Program-made: the position numbers and the translations under genes
The notes under the pieces: model-generated
What the model saw: only the letters and a program-made list of their open reading frames with translations
Told to the model about the DNA's origin: nothing
The model's database searches: none
Shown here: positions 17,931-25,895 of the stretch, in pieces
Position numbering within the stretch: the stretch's first letter is position 1
Layout: each line of letters begins with the position of its first letter
Assembly (NCBI RefSeq): GCF_947499295.1
Contig: NZ_CANMNP010000002.1
Coordinates: 248,001-312,000 of the forward strand
From: an uncultured Roseibium sp.
Lineage (GTDB): Bacteria > Pseudomonadota > Alphaproteobacteria > Rhizobiales > Stappiaceae
DNA: 64,000 nucleotides
Reading direction: 5' to 3'

Positions 17931-18144
17931 CCATACGCGGTCGTGTTTTGCGTGAGGGGTCGTCTGGTTCCTTGTATCCGATCAGATAAGCCCAAGCTGC
18001 ATAACCCGTGATCGCGCCAATGATATAGACCCAGGTTATGTTCCCAAGATAATACTCCATTCCGGCCCAGGCACCGCAAAAGAGAACCAGCAGGATCCTT
18101 CTCCAGAGAGGGTCAAACCAGGGATGCTCAACAGGTCCAAGCAC
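17914..18144 (-). CDS. Small two-helix membrane protein (DUF3329-like)
   Basis: Protein of 76 aa with PVEHPWFDPLWRRILLVLF followed by a first membrane helix and a second (VYIIGAITGYAAWAYLIG), and a charged tail. The HPWFDPLWRRI pattern resembles small DUF3329-type proteins of alphaproteobacteria. The GTG start at 18144 is preferred because AAGGAAAGG lies 7 bases before it; a longer GTG-started form (to 18189) lacks a ribosome site. Overlaps or abuts cti, so the two are probably co-transcribed. Function unknown. Confidence 0.65.
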   Translation of the reverse strand: MLGPVEHPWFDPLWRRILLVLFCGAWAGMEYYLGNITWVYIIGAITGYAAWAYLIGYKEPDDPSRKTRPRMDDNDG

Positions 18145-18343
18145 AATTTTGCCTTTCCTTCGGATAAAAACGCGACGGGCATCGCACACATACCGTTAAG
18201 GGAGCCTCAAGAGCTTGCAAAATCAAGCGAAACCTGAGCCTGGTGCCGCTATTTGGTCTTGAAAATGGTCACTGAACGAGAGATGTTGACGTAACTTGAG
18301 GCGCTACAACCAACACGTATCCAAGAGGAGCCTGCGTTCGGAC

Positions 18344-19669
18344 ATGTTGACAGCGCTTGACCTCCTGACAGCAAATGACAACCCCGGTCAGCATGCGCCT
18401 TCCTACTACGCGGCAACAGCCAACAGGCAGACATCACACGCACCGCTGGAAGGCGCTCGGACATGCGACACCTGTGTGATCGGTGGCGGTTATACCGGTC
18501 TTTCCGCGGCACTTCATCTCGCAGAACGCGGGCAAAACGTGATGCTGCTGGAGGCCAACCGTGTTGGTTGGGGCGCCTCTGGCCGCAATGGCGGACAGGT
18601 CGGGTCCGGACAACGTGTTGAACAAACCGTTCTGGAAGACCGGCACGGAAAATCTCACGCCAGATTGCTTTGGGATCTTGCCGAAGAATCCAAGGCCCTT
18701 GTGAAAAAACTGATCGTGCGCCATCAGATCGCCTGCGACTACGCTCCTGGCATTCTGCATGCTGATCACCGGAAGAGCTTTCTGGAAGAGAGCCGGGACT
18801 ATGTCGAACATCTGCGTATCCAATACGGCTACGAAGACATCCGATACATCGGTCCGGACGAAATCGGAGCGCATGTCGGTAGTCCCAAATATTTTGGCGG
18901 CACACTCGATCAGGGAGCGGGCCATCTTCACCCATTGAATTTTGCGCTCGGACTGGCCCGCGCCGCGGAGGCTGCGGGGGCATTGTTGTTTGAAGAGACC
19001 AGAGTGACAGAAATTGAAAGCCACGGACAACCGCGCATATTGATCAAAACAGAGCGTGGTGAAGTGCGGGCGGACAATGCCATTCTGGCTTGCAATGGTT
19101 ATCTCGGCGGTCTTGAACGCAAGACGGCAGCGCACGTAATGCCGATCAACAACTTCATCATCGCTACCGAACCACTGGCGGCCACGGAGGCCGAGCAGAT
19201 CATTCGCGGCAACCTTGCCGTTGCCGACAGCAAGTTCGTCATCAACTACTTTCGACTGTCCAGTGACAAACGTCTTTTGTTCGGCGGAGGTGAGAACTAC
19301 GGCTACCATTTCCCAAAGGACATCAAATCGTTTGTGCGCGCACCCATGCTGGAGATTTTCCCTCAGCTTGAGGATGTCGGCATCGATTACGGTTGGGGCG
19401 GAACCCTTGCGATTACACCGAAACGCATGCCCTTTTTTGCCCGACCGGCGCCAAACATGTTCACAGCCGCAGGCTATTCCGGACACGGTGTTGCAATGGC
19501 AACGCTTGGCGGTCAGATCCTTGCAGAAGCTGTCAGCGGTATTTCAGGGCGCTTTGACGTGTTTGAGAAGCTTGACGTTCCCGCATTCCCGGGAGGAGAC
19601 AAGCTCCGCTTTCCCTTGCTTGTTCTGGCAATGACCTGGTTTTCATTGCGCGACCGACTGGGCATTTGA
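18344..19669 (+). CDS. FAD-dependent amine/amino-acid oxidoreductase (PuuB/DAO-like)
   Basis: Flavoenzyme of 441 aa. The opening SYYAATAN motif and VIGGGYTGLSAALHLAERG (FAD-binding beta-alpha-beta) followed by GWGASGRNGGQ are typical of gamma-glutamylputrescine oxidase PuuB and related D-amino-acid-oxidase-fold enzymes. The C-terminal FAD motif FTAAGYSGHGVAMATLGGQ is intact. An ATG at 18344 with AAGAGGAG upstream is chosen because the family begins close to the SYYAAT motif; a start 48 bases upstream is possible. Followed by a paralogous oxidase one base after the stop. Polyamine or secondary amine oxidation is inferred. Confidence 0.88.
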   Translation: MLTALDLLTANDNPGQHAPSYYAATANRQTSHAPLEGARTCDTCVIGGGYTGLSAALHLAERGQNVMLLEANRVGWGASGRNGGQVGSGQRVEQTVLEDRHGKSHARLLWDLAEESKALVKKLIVRHQIACDYAPGILHADHRKSFLEESRDYVEHLRIQYGYEDIRYIGPDEIGAHVGSPKYFGGTLDQGAGHLHPLNFALGLARAAEAAGALLFEETRVTEIESHGQPRILIKTERGEVRADNAILACNGYLGGLERKTAAHVMPINNFIIATEPLAATEAEQIIRGNLAVADSKFVINYFRLSSDKRLLFGGGENYGYHFPKDIKSFVRAPMLEIFPQLEDVGIDYGWGGTLAITPKRMPFFARPAPNMFTAAGYSGHGVAMATLGGQILAEAVSGISGRFDVFEKLDVPAFPGGDKLRFPLLVLAMTWFSLRDRLGI

Positions 19670-19670
19670 C

Positions 19671-21005
19671 ATGGACATCAAGCCATCCCCTGTTCAAACA
19701 GATGGACGCCGAACAATTGGAAGCTATTGGGAGGCAAGCCTCCCTCAGCCCAGACAGGACCGGCAACTTCACGGCAACGCCTTCTTCGATGTTGCGGTCA
19801 TTGGTGCCGGGTTCGCAGGCCTGAGCGCTGCCTTGCGGCTTGCTGAATTGGGTATTTCGGTGTGTGTTCTCGAAGCTGAACATGTCGGCTACGGGGCGTC
19901 GGGGCGCAATGGCGGGTTTTGTTGTCTTGGCGGCACGAAGCTCGATGCGCGGCAGCTGGTCAAAAAGTTCGGTTTGGAAGAAGCGCGCAAGTTTCTGGCT
20001 TTTCAGGTGGCTGGTATCAATCTTGTTGCACAGCGTCTGGACAGTTGGGGTGTTGATGCCAGCCGTCATTCAAAGGGCGAGATCTATTTGGCGCACCGAG
20101 CGAAGGACGTTACCGGCCTCAAGTCGGAAGCCGAGTTTTTGAGAGCCAACTTCGGTATCAGGACCAGGTTGTTGTCTCGCGAGCAATTGACTGAGGAGGG
20201 CTACGGCGGGCCGTCATTCCATGGTGGTCTGCACGTGCCTTACGGCTTTGCCCTGAACCCGATGGCCTACGTACAGGCGCTCGCTGAACGGGTGCGCAGA
20301 GCCGGGGGTAAAATTTTCGGCAAAACGCCAGTTTCCGCAATTGACCGGGACAGTGACCGTTGGCGGCTTGAGACGAAAAACGGGTTTGTGCGGGCCAAGA
20401 ACGTCGTGCTGGCCAGCAATGGATACTCAGATGAAACCGTCCCTCCTTGGCTTCACGGGCGCACGATGCCGGTTATGTCGTCTATTCAGGTCACGCGCTC
20501 CTTAAGTGAAGCGGAGCTGGCAGGACAGGGCTGGACCTCCGACACGATGGCCGCCGATACCCGGATACTTCTTCACTATTTCAGGCTCTTGCCCGACAAA
20601 CGGTTTTTGTTCGGAACGCGGGGTGGCATTTTCGAAAATGCACCCTCGTTAAGTGCCATGCAGAAACGCGCACGCGCTGATTTTGAATCTATGTTCCCTG
20701 CCTGGTCGAATGTTGAAACAGATTTCAGCTGGCACGGTCACGTCTGCATAGCGCGCACATTGACACCTTTTGTTGGAGAGGTGCCGGGCATGGATGGTGT
20801 TTACGCCGCGATGGGCTGGCACGGTAGCGGCGTCGCCATGGCGTCAATTTCAGGCGAAAAGATCGCGGGGTTGATAACAGGCAAGTTGCGCCAAACGGAT
20901 TTGCCTGCCCCGCTACAAAGACCCTTCACAAGGTTTCCCTTACCGGCGCTCCGCAAACTGTACCTGCAGGGTGCCTATTGGCTTTATGGTTTGAAGGATC
21001 GGTGA
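19671..21005 (+). CDS. Second FAD-dependent oxidoreductase (PuuB/DAO-like), tandem paralogue
   Basis: Flavoenzyme of 444 aa with the same architecture as the preceding gene: SYWEASLP near the start, VIGAGFAGLSAALRLAELG around 44-62, YGASGRNGGF, and a C-terminal GVYAAMGWHGSGVAMAS. The two proteins are clearly diverged, so this is an old duplication or recruitment of a homologue rather than a recent copy. It starts one base after the first gene's stop, and its own stop overlaps the following acetyltransferase start (GTGA). The pair may act on related amines or as a two-component oxidase. Confidence 0.88.
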   Translation: MDIKPSPVQTDGRRTIGSYWEASLPQPRQDRQLHGNAFFDVAVIGAGFAGLSAALRLAELGISVCVLEAEHVGYGASGRNGGFCCLGGTKLDARQLVKKFGLEEARKFLAFQVAGINLVAQRLDSWGVDASRHSKGEIYLAHRAKDVTGLKSEAEFLRANFGIRTRLLSREQLTEEGYGGPSFHGGLHVPYGFALNPMAYVQALAERVRRAGGKIFGKTPVSAIDRDSDRWRLETKNGFVRAKNVVLASNGYSDETVPPWLHGRTMPVMSSIQVTRSLSEAELAGQGWTSDTMAADTRILLHYFRLLPDKRFLFGTRGGIFENAPSLSAMQKRARADFESMFPAWSNVETDFSWHGHVCIARTLTPFVGEVPGMDGVYAAMGWHGSGVAMASISGEKIAGLITGKLRQTDLPAPLQRPFTRFPLPALRKLYLQGAYWLYGLKDR

Positions 21006-21628
21006 CTAAGTTGGCTGTGATACGTGCCGCAAAAAAGTCTGACATGAACGCTGTCAGATCTATCTGCTTGCGAACGGGAAACGCGGGCAAAGATGCGACC
21101 AGTCTATATCAGGACCCTGATTTGATCGGCTTGATCTATGCAGCGCCTTATCTTTTCGTTGATGAGGCGATCTGTTTTGTTGCCGAAGATGAAGAAGGTG
21201 TCCTTGGTTATGTGGCGGGTGCGACAGATAGCCGATCTTTTGAGCGCCACTTGGAACTGAATTGGTGGCCTCAGTTGCGCAAGCAGTATGCCGAGCCACA
21301 AGGTGATCCGGCGATGTGGACGCCCGATGACCATCGAATAAACTTTTTCCATCACCCGCGACCGGTACCTGCTGACATCGTGCAGGCCTATCCTGCGCAT
21401 ATTCACATGAATTTACTGCCTCAAGCGCAAGGTCAGGGGATCGGGAGCCAATTGCTGGCGTCCTGGGGGGCGAGTGCGGCGGAAAAGAGTGTCCGCGCAG
21501 TGCACGCAGGTGTAAGCGCAGCCAATGAGGCCGGATTGAAATTCTGGACTGCGCGTGGATTTGAACCTGTTCGTGAAGACCCGCAAGGCGGCTCGCGCGG
21601 CACGGTCTGGTGCGGCCGAATTCTTTAG
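21002..21628 (+). CDS. GNAT family N-acetyltransferase
   Basis: Cytosolic acetyltransferase of 208 aa. The acetyl-CoA site is visible as MNLLPQAQGQGIGSQLL, followed by VHAGVSAANEAGLKFWTARGFEPV, the typical end of the GNAT fold. The GTG start is chosen because it overlaps the oxidoreductase stop as GTGA, and an upstream alternative would lie inside that gene. Position as third gene after two amine oxidases suggests an amine or amino-acid-derived acceptor, which is inference. Confidence 0.85.
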   Translation: MTKLAVIRAAKKSDMNAVRSICLRTGNAGKDATSLYQDPDLIGLIYAAPYLFVDEAICFVAEDEEGVLGYVAGATDSRSFERHLELNWWPQLRKQYAEPQGDPAMWTPDDHRINFFHHPRPVPADIVQAYPAHIHMNLLPQAQGQGIGSQLLASWGASAAEKSVRAVHAGVSAANEAGLKFWTARGFEPVREDPQGGSRGTVWCGRIL

Positions 21629-21700
21629 GCTCGATTGTCCTGCATCAAGGCCCGGTCTGTGAAGTTTTTCGAATATGCATGCAGCCCTGAGGAGGTTGTC

Positions 21701-22201
21701 ATGGCCGCAGTATCAAAACAGCAACTACTCGATCTCAGCACCAAGGAATGGCAAAAGCTTTTGAAAATCCTTGATGAGCTACCCGCGATCTTGCGTCTTC
21801 AAAAAGACGAGGAAGAGACCTCGCCGAAGGATATCATCGGACATAGGGCGCACTGGATCGAACTGTATCTTGGCTGGTTCAGGGATGGGCGTGCAGGCAA
21901 GGAGGTTTTCTTTCCGGCGAAAGGCTACAAGTGGAACGAGACCAAGCGCTTCAATGCCGATCTGAGGCAGCAGCAGTCCGGGCTCACTTGGGATGCGGCG
22001 CGATCCATGCTTGAATCCAATCACGCCGAGCTGCTTGCCTTGATTGAAAGCCTATCGGAAGAAGAACTATATGGTGGCCCGATGAAAGGCGCGAACAACA
22101 ACTGGACGGCAGGGCGCTGGGCGGAGGCCGCAGGGCCCAGCCACTACAGGTCTGCTGCCAAATATCTGCGCCAGAGAATGCGCATCGCCGCGGTCAAGTA
22201 A
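21701..22201 (+). CDS. ClbS/DfsB family (DUF1706) four-helix-bundle protein
   Basis: Soluble protein of 166 aa. The start at 21701 has a strong GAGGAGG site. The sequence MAAVSKQQLLDLSTKEWQKL then KDIIGHRAHWIELYLGW and later WTAGRWAEAAGPSHYRSAAKYLR follows the DinB-like helical bundle of ClbS/DfsB, proteins known in colibactin self-resistance (cyclopropane hydrolase) and otherwise uncharacterised. No colibactin-type genes are nearby, so a general stress or detoxification role is more likely here. Confidence 0.82.
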   Translation: MAAVSKQQLLDLSTKEWQKLLKILDELPAILRLQKDEEETSPKDIIGHRAHWIELYLGWFRDGRAGKEVFFPAKGYKWNETKRFNADLRQQQSGLTWDAARSMLESNHAELLALIESLSEEELYGGPMKGANNNWTAGRWAEAAGPSHYRSAAKYLRQRMRIAAVK

Positions 22202-22304
22202 CGCCTTGTGGATCGACAACACAGTGTGCGTACGCCGTCATACCTTGCGGGACAGCACAATGCCTCTTAGCTGAGAACTATCGAGTGTTCTGATAGGTGC
22301 ATTG

Positions 22305-23336
22305 ATGGCCCATGGTGATTTTGTCTGGTGTGATCTCTCGACGTATCGATCTGATGTTACCAAGGGCTTTTATGAGGCCGTGATCGGCTGGAGCTATGTT
22401 CGAGACTGGCAGTCGAACGGAGATCCCTATTTCATTGCTTCTAATCGAAACCGTCAGCAGTCCGGATTGTTTGACATGCCAGCGAAGTACCGGGAGATCG
22501 GACTGCCAAGTTTCTGGATGTCCTATATCGAGGTTTCCGACATAGAAGACACTGTCGCGCGCGCAGAAAAACTTGGCGGCAAAATCGAACTGAAACCCAC
22601 GCCTTTTTTCAAAACGTCGCGTATTGCCCTTATCCGGGACCCGTTGGGTGCTGGTTTTACGGTGATCGAGAAACCTGCCTTGCCTGTTAGAGATAACTTG
22701 GCCAGTGCTGGAAGCATGGTTTGGAATGCTCTTTATGTCTCCAATGCCGCTGCCGTCATTCCATTTTATCAAGCCTTGTTTGGCTGGATCTCTTCGGTTG
22801 GAGATCAATCGGGCCGCTTTGCCATGAAATTGGCGAAGCGGCACATTTCAGATGTTGTCGAATTACCCGAGGAAATCCGGGGAGCTTCGCAGTTTTGGGG
22901 AGTTTTTATCGGGGTCAATGACCTGACGGTCGCCAGGGACGCAGTCGAGGAAATGTGCGGCAAAATCCTATACGAAACATCGGAAGATCGAAGTGTGCTC
23001 ATTCAGGACCCTGATGGCGCTGCCTTGTTCCTAAGGGAGACCGGCTCGGCAGCCACGGTTTCCGAGGGACAAAACGTCCGTGAAACCGCAGGCTGGAAAT
23101 GGAAGACCCTTCTGGCACTTGCCATCCTGTGGATTGGCGTCGTCTTTGAGGTATATCTGATCTGGGGAATTCTCTTCCTGCTTTGGGTCATTCCGGCATT
23201 AAAGTCTGGAAAAACATATCTGGTCGAACCAATCAAAAAGTTGGAACACCCGGTTCTCTATTGGGCGCTTGTTTCTACCTGGATTGTTTTGAGTGCTGTG
23301 ATGATCGCGTACGGCCTTTGGCCAGCAACATCTTAG
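22305..23336 (+). CDS. Double VOC (glyoxalase-fold) protein fused to a C-terminal membrane domain
   Basis: Protein of 343 aa with two glyoxalase/bleomycin-resistance (VOC) modules, about residues 5-125 and 140-245. Each has the typical start (DFVWCDLSTYRSDVTKGFYEAVIGW; MVWNALYVSNAAAVIPFYQALFGW) and ending (ALIRDPLGAGFTVIEK; VLIQDPDGAALFLRE). About residues 262-343 form three hydrophobic helices with a short basic loop (KSGKTYLVEPIKKLEHP). VOC proteins are normally soluble, so a membrane-anchored form is unusual. The ATG at 22305 is preferred over a TTG one codon upstream. The 3' end overlaps the convergent acetyltransferase gene by 4 bases. Confidence 0.85.
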   Translation: MAHGDFVWCDLSTYRSDVTKGFYEAVIGWSYVRDWQSNGDPYFIASNRNRQQSGLFDMPAKYREIGLPSFWMSYIEVSDIEDTVARAEKLGGKIELKPTPFFKTSRIALIRDPLGAGFTVIEKPALPVRDNLASAGSMVWNALYVSNAAAVIPFYQALFGWISSVGDQSGRFAMKLAKRHISDVVELPEEIRGASQFWGVFIGVNDLTVARDAVEEMCGKILYETSEDRSVLIQDPDGAALFLRETGSAATVSEGQNVRETAGWKWKTLLALAILWIGVVFEVYLIWGILFLLWVIPALKSGKTYLVEPIKKLEHPVLYWALVSTWIVLSAVMIAYGLWPATS

Positions 23337-24031
23337 TCTGCACTGCCCTCCAATCGCCGGACTACGGCAACATTCACCTCACTCCAGATCTCAAAACCGA
23401 GTTTCCGGTAAAGCGCGATGGCGCCGTCATTGTCCGCATAGGCATGAAGGAAAGGCGTGTCGCCTCGCTCTCGAATTTTGGATGCGACCCAGATCGACAA
23501 GTCTGATGCAAGACCACGTCCTCGAAAGTCCGGATGTGTGCAGATGCCGCTGATTTCGGTAAATCCGTCGAGGTTCAGGCGCGTTCCGGCCATTGCGGCG
23601 AGCCTGCCATCCAGTCTGACACCGTAAAACTGCCCGAGTTCCGGCGTGCGCTTGGTGAACGGTCCGGGTTTTGTCAGGTCGGCAAGGCTGACCATCTCAA
23701 CAATATCCCGCTGCTGCAAGGGGACAATCGGGGCGTTTGGAATTGCTTTGGATTGAGGGGTCTGCTCCGTCATCAGAACACCGAGTGCCGTCATCTCAAC
23801 ATTCAGGCTGGACGGTAAAGCAATCTCATCGGCCTGAAGCAGATAGACAGGTGGATCTTTGGGCGACATCAGATCGGCGAGTGCTGCCAGCGCTTCTGGC
23901 GAATTGTCCTTGGATGCTGCGAACGGAGATACGTCTGGATCGAACTTCAACGCTAGGTTCCCACCGCGTGAAAACCGGTGTTGGCGAGATGTCAGAGCCG
24001 ACCAGACGACTCGGCTTAAGAGCGTGTCCAT
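23333..24031 (-). CDS. GNAT family N-acetyltransferase (FR47-like)
   Basis: Acetyltransferase of 232 aa when started at the ATG at 24031, one base after the stop of the ABM gene; a longer form would overlap that gene. The catalytic domain is C-terminal: YGVRLDGRLAAMAGTRL, then ISGICTHPDFRGRGLASDL (acetyl-CoA P-loop) and LHAYADNDGAIALYRKLGF. The N-terminal half, with ALKFDPDVSPFAASKD, is typical of FR47-like proteins. Co-transcribed with the ABM-like gene. Substrate unknown. Confidence 0.88.
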   Translation of the reverse strand: MDTLLSRVVWSALTSRQHRFSRGGNLALKFDPDVSPFAASKDNSPEALAALADLMSPKDPPVYLLQADEIALPSSLNVEMTALGVLMTEQTPQSKAIPNAPIVPLQQRDIVEMVSLADLTKPGPFTKRTPELGQFYGVRLDGRLAAMAGTRLNLDGFTEISGICTHPDFRGRGLASDLSIWVASKIRERGDTPFLHAYADNDGAIALYRKLGFEIWSEVNVAVVRRLEGSAD

Positions 24032-24032
24032 G

Positions 24033-24356
24033 TCATTCCTTGTGGCTGCGTTTGGTGCATAGCTCATAGTGTTGCGCTGTCTGCTCCCATCTTTTCAAAA
24101 CTGTCCGGGCGACGTCCGGTACGTAGGAACGCTCGTAGTCCTGACCCAAAAAGGCGATGATGTCGCTGCGCGACCGAAAACTCATGATCGTAATGAATTC
24201 GATCTCCGATTCCAGGTCGCGCCTGAGAACCTCAATTCCAAGGTACCCGGCTATCGCCTTGGCTTCGATCGCGGGAATGACCACGTTTGTTAGGATCTCG
24301 GAGTAGGTCTCTGCATTTTCCGGCGTTGTCCAGCCATGCCATATGCGTTTGATCAT
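24033..24356 (-). CDS. ABM-like small monooxygenase/stress protein
   Basis: Protein of 107 aa. The pattern MIKRIWHGWTTPENAETYSEI, then EVLRRDLESEIEFITIMSFRS and DIIAFLGQDYERSYVPD fits a ferredoxin-like dimeric alpha/beta barrel of the antibiotic-biosynthesis-monooxygenase type (strand with a central His, helix, strand with I/F residues). It is the middle member of a MarR - ABM - GNAT series on the minus strand. The MarR gene ends 29 bases upstream, so the palindrome beyond it may control all three. Confidence 0.75.
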   Translation of the reverse strand: MIKRIWHGWTTPENAETYSEILTNVVIPAIEAKAIAGYLGIEVLRRDLESEIEFITIMSFRSRSDIIAFLGQDYERSYVPDVARTVLKRWEQTAQHYELCTKRSHKE

Positions 24357-24385
24357 TCTCTTTCTTCCGATTTCTGCATGGTGTT

Positions 24386-24880
24386 TCAGTCTGGAAAGGG
24401 CGGGGGAGGATGGCGGTCGGCAAGTGAAAGCTCGGACAACCGTTTTTCAAGTTGAGTGAGCTGTTCCAGAAACGAACCATGCAGGTCACGGCAAGCGTCT
24501 TCCACAGCCAGGGTGACTGCAGGCCAAAGCTTGCCCTTGAGTTTTTCGACCAATTTGTTGCCCTCTTCGGTCAACTGAATGGCGTTGACCCGTTTGTCGG
24601 TCGGGTCAGGTCGTGGCTCAACGAGACCTTCATGTTTCATTTTGTTGATCATGCGCGTGATGCCGGGTTGGCTTTGTCCAAGGGACTTAGCCAGATCACC
24701 AATGCTCATCGGCCCGTGCAGATCCAAGGCCGCCAAAACCGGGTTGTATGGCGTTGGCAAATCCTCGCCGGCAAGCGTTAGTGTCAGGTCCTGAGTCTGG
24801 GACTGCAGCTTTTCACCAATCCTTTTCAATCGGCTGCCAAGCGTTGCATATCCGAGGGTTCGGACGATGTCTTCAACCAT
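24386..24880 (-). CDS. MarR family transcriptional regulator
   Basis: Winged-helix regulator of 164 aa. The start at 24880 is preferred because GGAGG lies 5 bases upstream; an ATG four codons earlier contains that Shine-Dalgarno inside the frame. The winged helix spans about residues 45-115: ALDLHGPMSIGDLAKSLGQS, PGITRMINKMKHEGLVEPRP and DPTDKRVNAIQLTEEG. MarR proteins generally repress their own operon and release on binding a phenolic or other small molecule. A perfect palindrome 15 bases upstream of the start is the likely operator. Confidence 0.92.
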   Translation of the reverse strand: MVEDIVRTLGYATLGSRLKRIGEKLQSQTQDLTLTLAGEDLPTPYNPVLAALDLHGPMSIGDLAKSLGQSQPGITRMINKMKHEGLVEPRPDPTDKRVNAIQLTEEGNKLVEKLKGKLWPAVTLAVEDACRDLHGSFLEQLTQLEKRLSELSLADRHPPPPFPD

Positions 24881-24894
24881 AGATGCCTCCATTT

Positions 24895-24922
24895 AGATAA
24901 CAAGATATATAACTTGTTATCT
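24895..24922. promoter_or_regulatory. Perfect palindrome, candidate MarR operator
   Basis: AGATAACAAG (24895-24904) and CTTGTTATCT (24913-24922) form a perfect 10-bp inverted repeat with an 8-base AT spacer, directly upstream of the MarR gene and facing the ArsR gene. Size and symmetry match MarR-family operators. It could control both directions. Confidence 0.7.
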
Positions 24923-24968
24923 TTTTCAATGGTTGACTTCTCACTGAATCGAATATAACTCTTTGGTT

Positions 24969-25319
24969 ATGGAACAAGTTGGTTATATAAACGAGCCCAC
25001 GCAATTGGACACTGTCTTTGCTGCCCTTGCTGATCCAACTCGCAGGGCGATCCTGACTCGATTGGCGAGCGGTGAGGCATCGGTCAATGAAATCGCTGCA
25101 CCATTTGAAATGAGCCAACCCGCAGTTTCAAAACATCTGAAGGTTTTGGAGCGTGCTGGCTTGATTATGCGAGGCGCAGACCGACAACGCCGGCCAGCGA
25201 GATTGAACGCGGCACCAATGAAGGAGGCGATTGCCTGGCTGGAAGAATTCAAGGAGTTCTGGAGCTCAAGTTTCGACCAGCTCGATGATCTTTTGATGGA
25301 ACTTAAAAACGCCGATTAG
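24969..25319 (+). CDS. ArsR-family transcriptional regulator (SRPBCC-associated type)
   Basis: Regulator of 116 aa. The winged helix is complete: VFAALADPTRRAILTRLASG, VNEIAAPFEMSQPAVSKHLKVLERAGLI, then the wing with RRPARLNAAPM. Metal-binding cysteines of classical ArsR are absent, and this subtype typically sits before an AHSA1/SRPBCC gene, as it does here. The ATG at 24969 is used; the ribosome site is weak. A TTGACT (24933-24938) and TATAAC (24954-24959) pair, with short 15-base spacing, would start transcription almost at the ATG, so a leaderless mRNA is possible. Confidence 0.9.
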   Translation: MEQVGYINEPTQLDTVFAALADPTRRAILTRLASGEASVNEIAAPFEMSQPAVSKHLKVLERAGLIMRGADRQRRPARLNAAPMKEAIAWLEEFKEFWSSSFDQLDDLLMELKNAD

Positions 25320-25334
25320 TTAGGGAGTTAGGCA

Positions 25335-25832
25335 ATGGCAATGCCGGAATTTATACTTGAAAGACGTTTCAATGCACCGCGCGACATGGTTTGGCGGACA
25401 TGGACCGAACCTGAATTGCTGGCTCGCTGGTATGGGCCGGGCGTGGAAACTGTGGTGCATAAATTGGATGTCCAGCCAGGCGGGCTCTGGTTGAATGAAA
25501 TGAAATTCGGCAGCAACTCGCACTTTCAGCGTGTGGAATACACGGAAGTCGTTGCGCCCGAAAAACTGGTCTGGCTTCACTCCGTCTCGGACGGCGAATG
25601 GAATGTGGTTTCAAACCCGATGATGCCGGATTGGCCGAAAGTGTTGCTGACGACTGTAACCTTTTCGCAAACCGGAGATCATACGGACGTTCGGCTGGTC
25701 TGGACACCGCATGAGGCAAATGAAGCGGAAATAGCTTGTTTTGCCGGTGCGATCGACGGCCTCGACAAGGGCTGGGGCGCAGGTATGGATTTGCTCGCAG
25801 AAATGCTTGCGGAAATGCAACGCAAAGTTTGA
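25335..25832 (+). CDS. SRPBCC domain (AHSA1-like) protein
   Basis: Soluble START-fold protein of 165 aa. Characteristic opening FILERRFNAPRDMVWRTWTEPELLARWYGPG, with the middle YTEVVAPEKLVWLHS and the closing helix GLDKGWGAGMDLLAEMLAEM. The hydrophobic cavity binds an unknown small ligand. It forms a two-gene unit with the ArsR regulator 15 bases upstream, a very common pairing. GGGAG lies 8-10 bases before the ATG. A strong hairpin follows. Confidence 0.9.
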   Translation: MAMPEFILERRFNAPRDMVWRTWTEPELLARWYGPGVETVVHKLDVQPGGLWLNEMKFGSNSHFQRVEYTEVVAPEKLVWLHSVSDGEWNVVSNPMMPDWPKVLLTTVTFSQTGDHTDVRLVWTPHEANEAEIACFAGAIDGLDKGWGAGMDLLAEMLAEMQRKV

Positions 25833-25840
25833 TCACAACG

Positions 25841-25871
25841 GATGTCGAGCAGACAAATTTTGCTCGACATC
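25841..25871. terminator. Hairpin terminator between the SRPBCC and HxlR genes
   Basis: GATGTCGAGCA (25841-25851) and TGCTCGACATC (25861-25871) form a perfect 11-bp stem with a 9-base loop, 9 bases after the SRPBCC stop and 25 bases from the stop of the convergent HxlR gene. There is no long T run, but position and strength fit a bidirectional terminator. Confidence 0.65.
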
Positions 25872-25895
25872 TACCTTATCAAGACGTCAGCCAGA

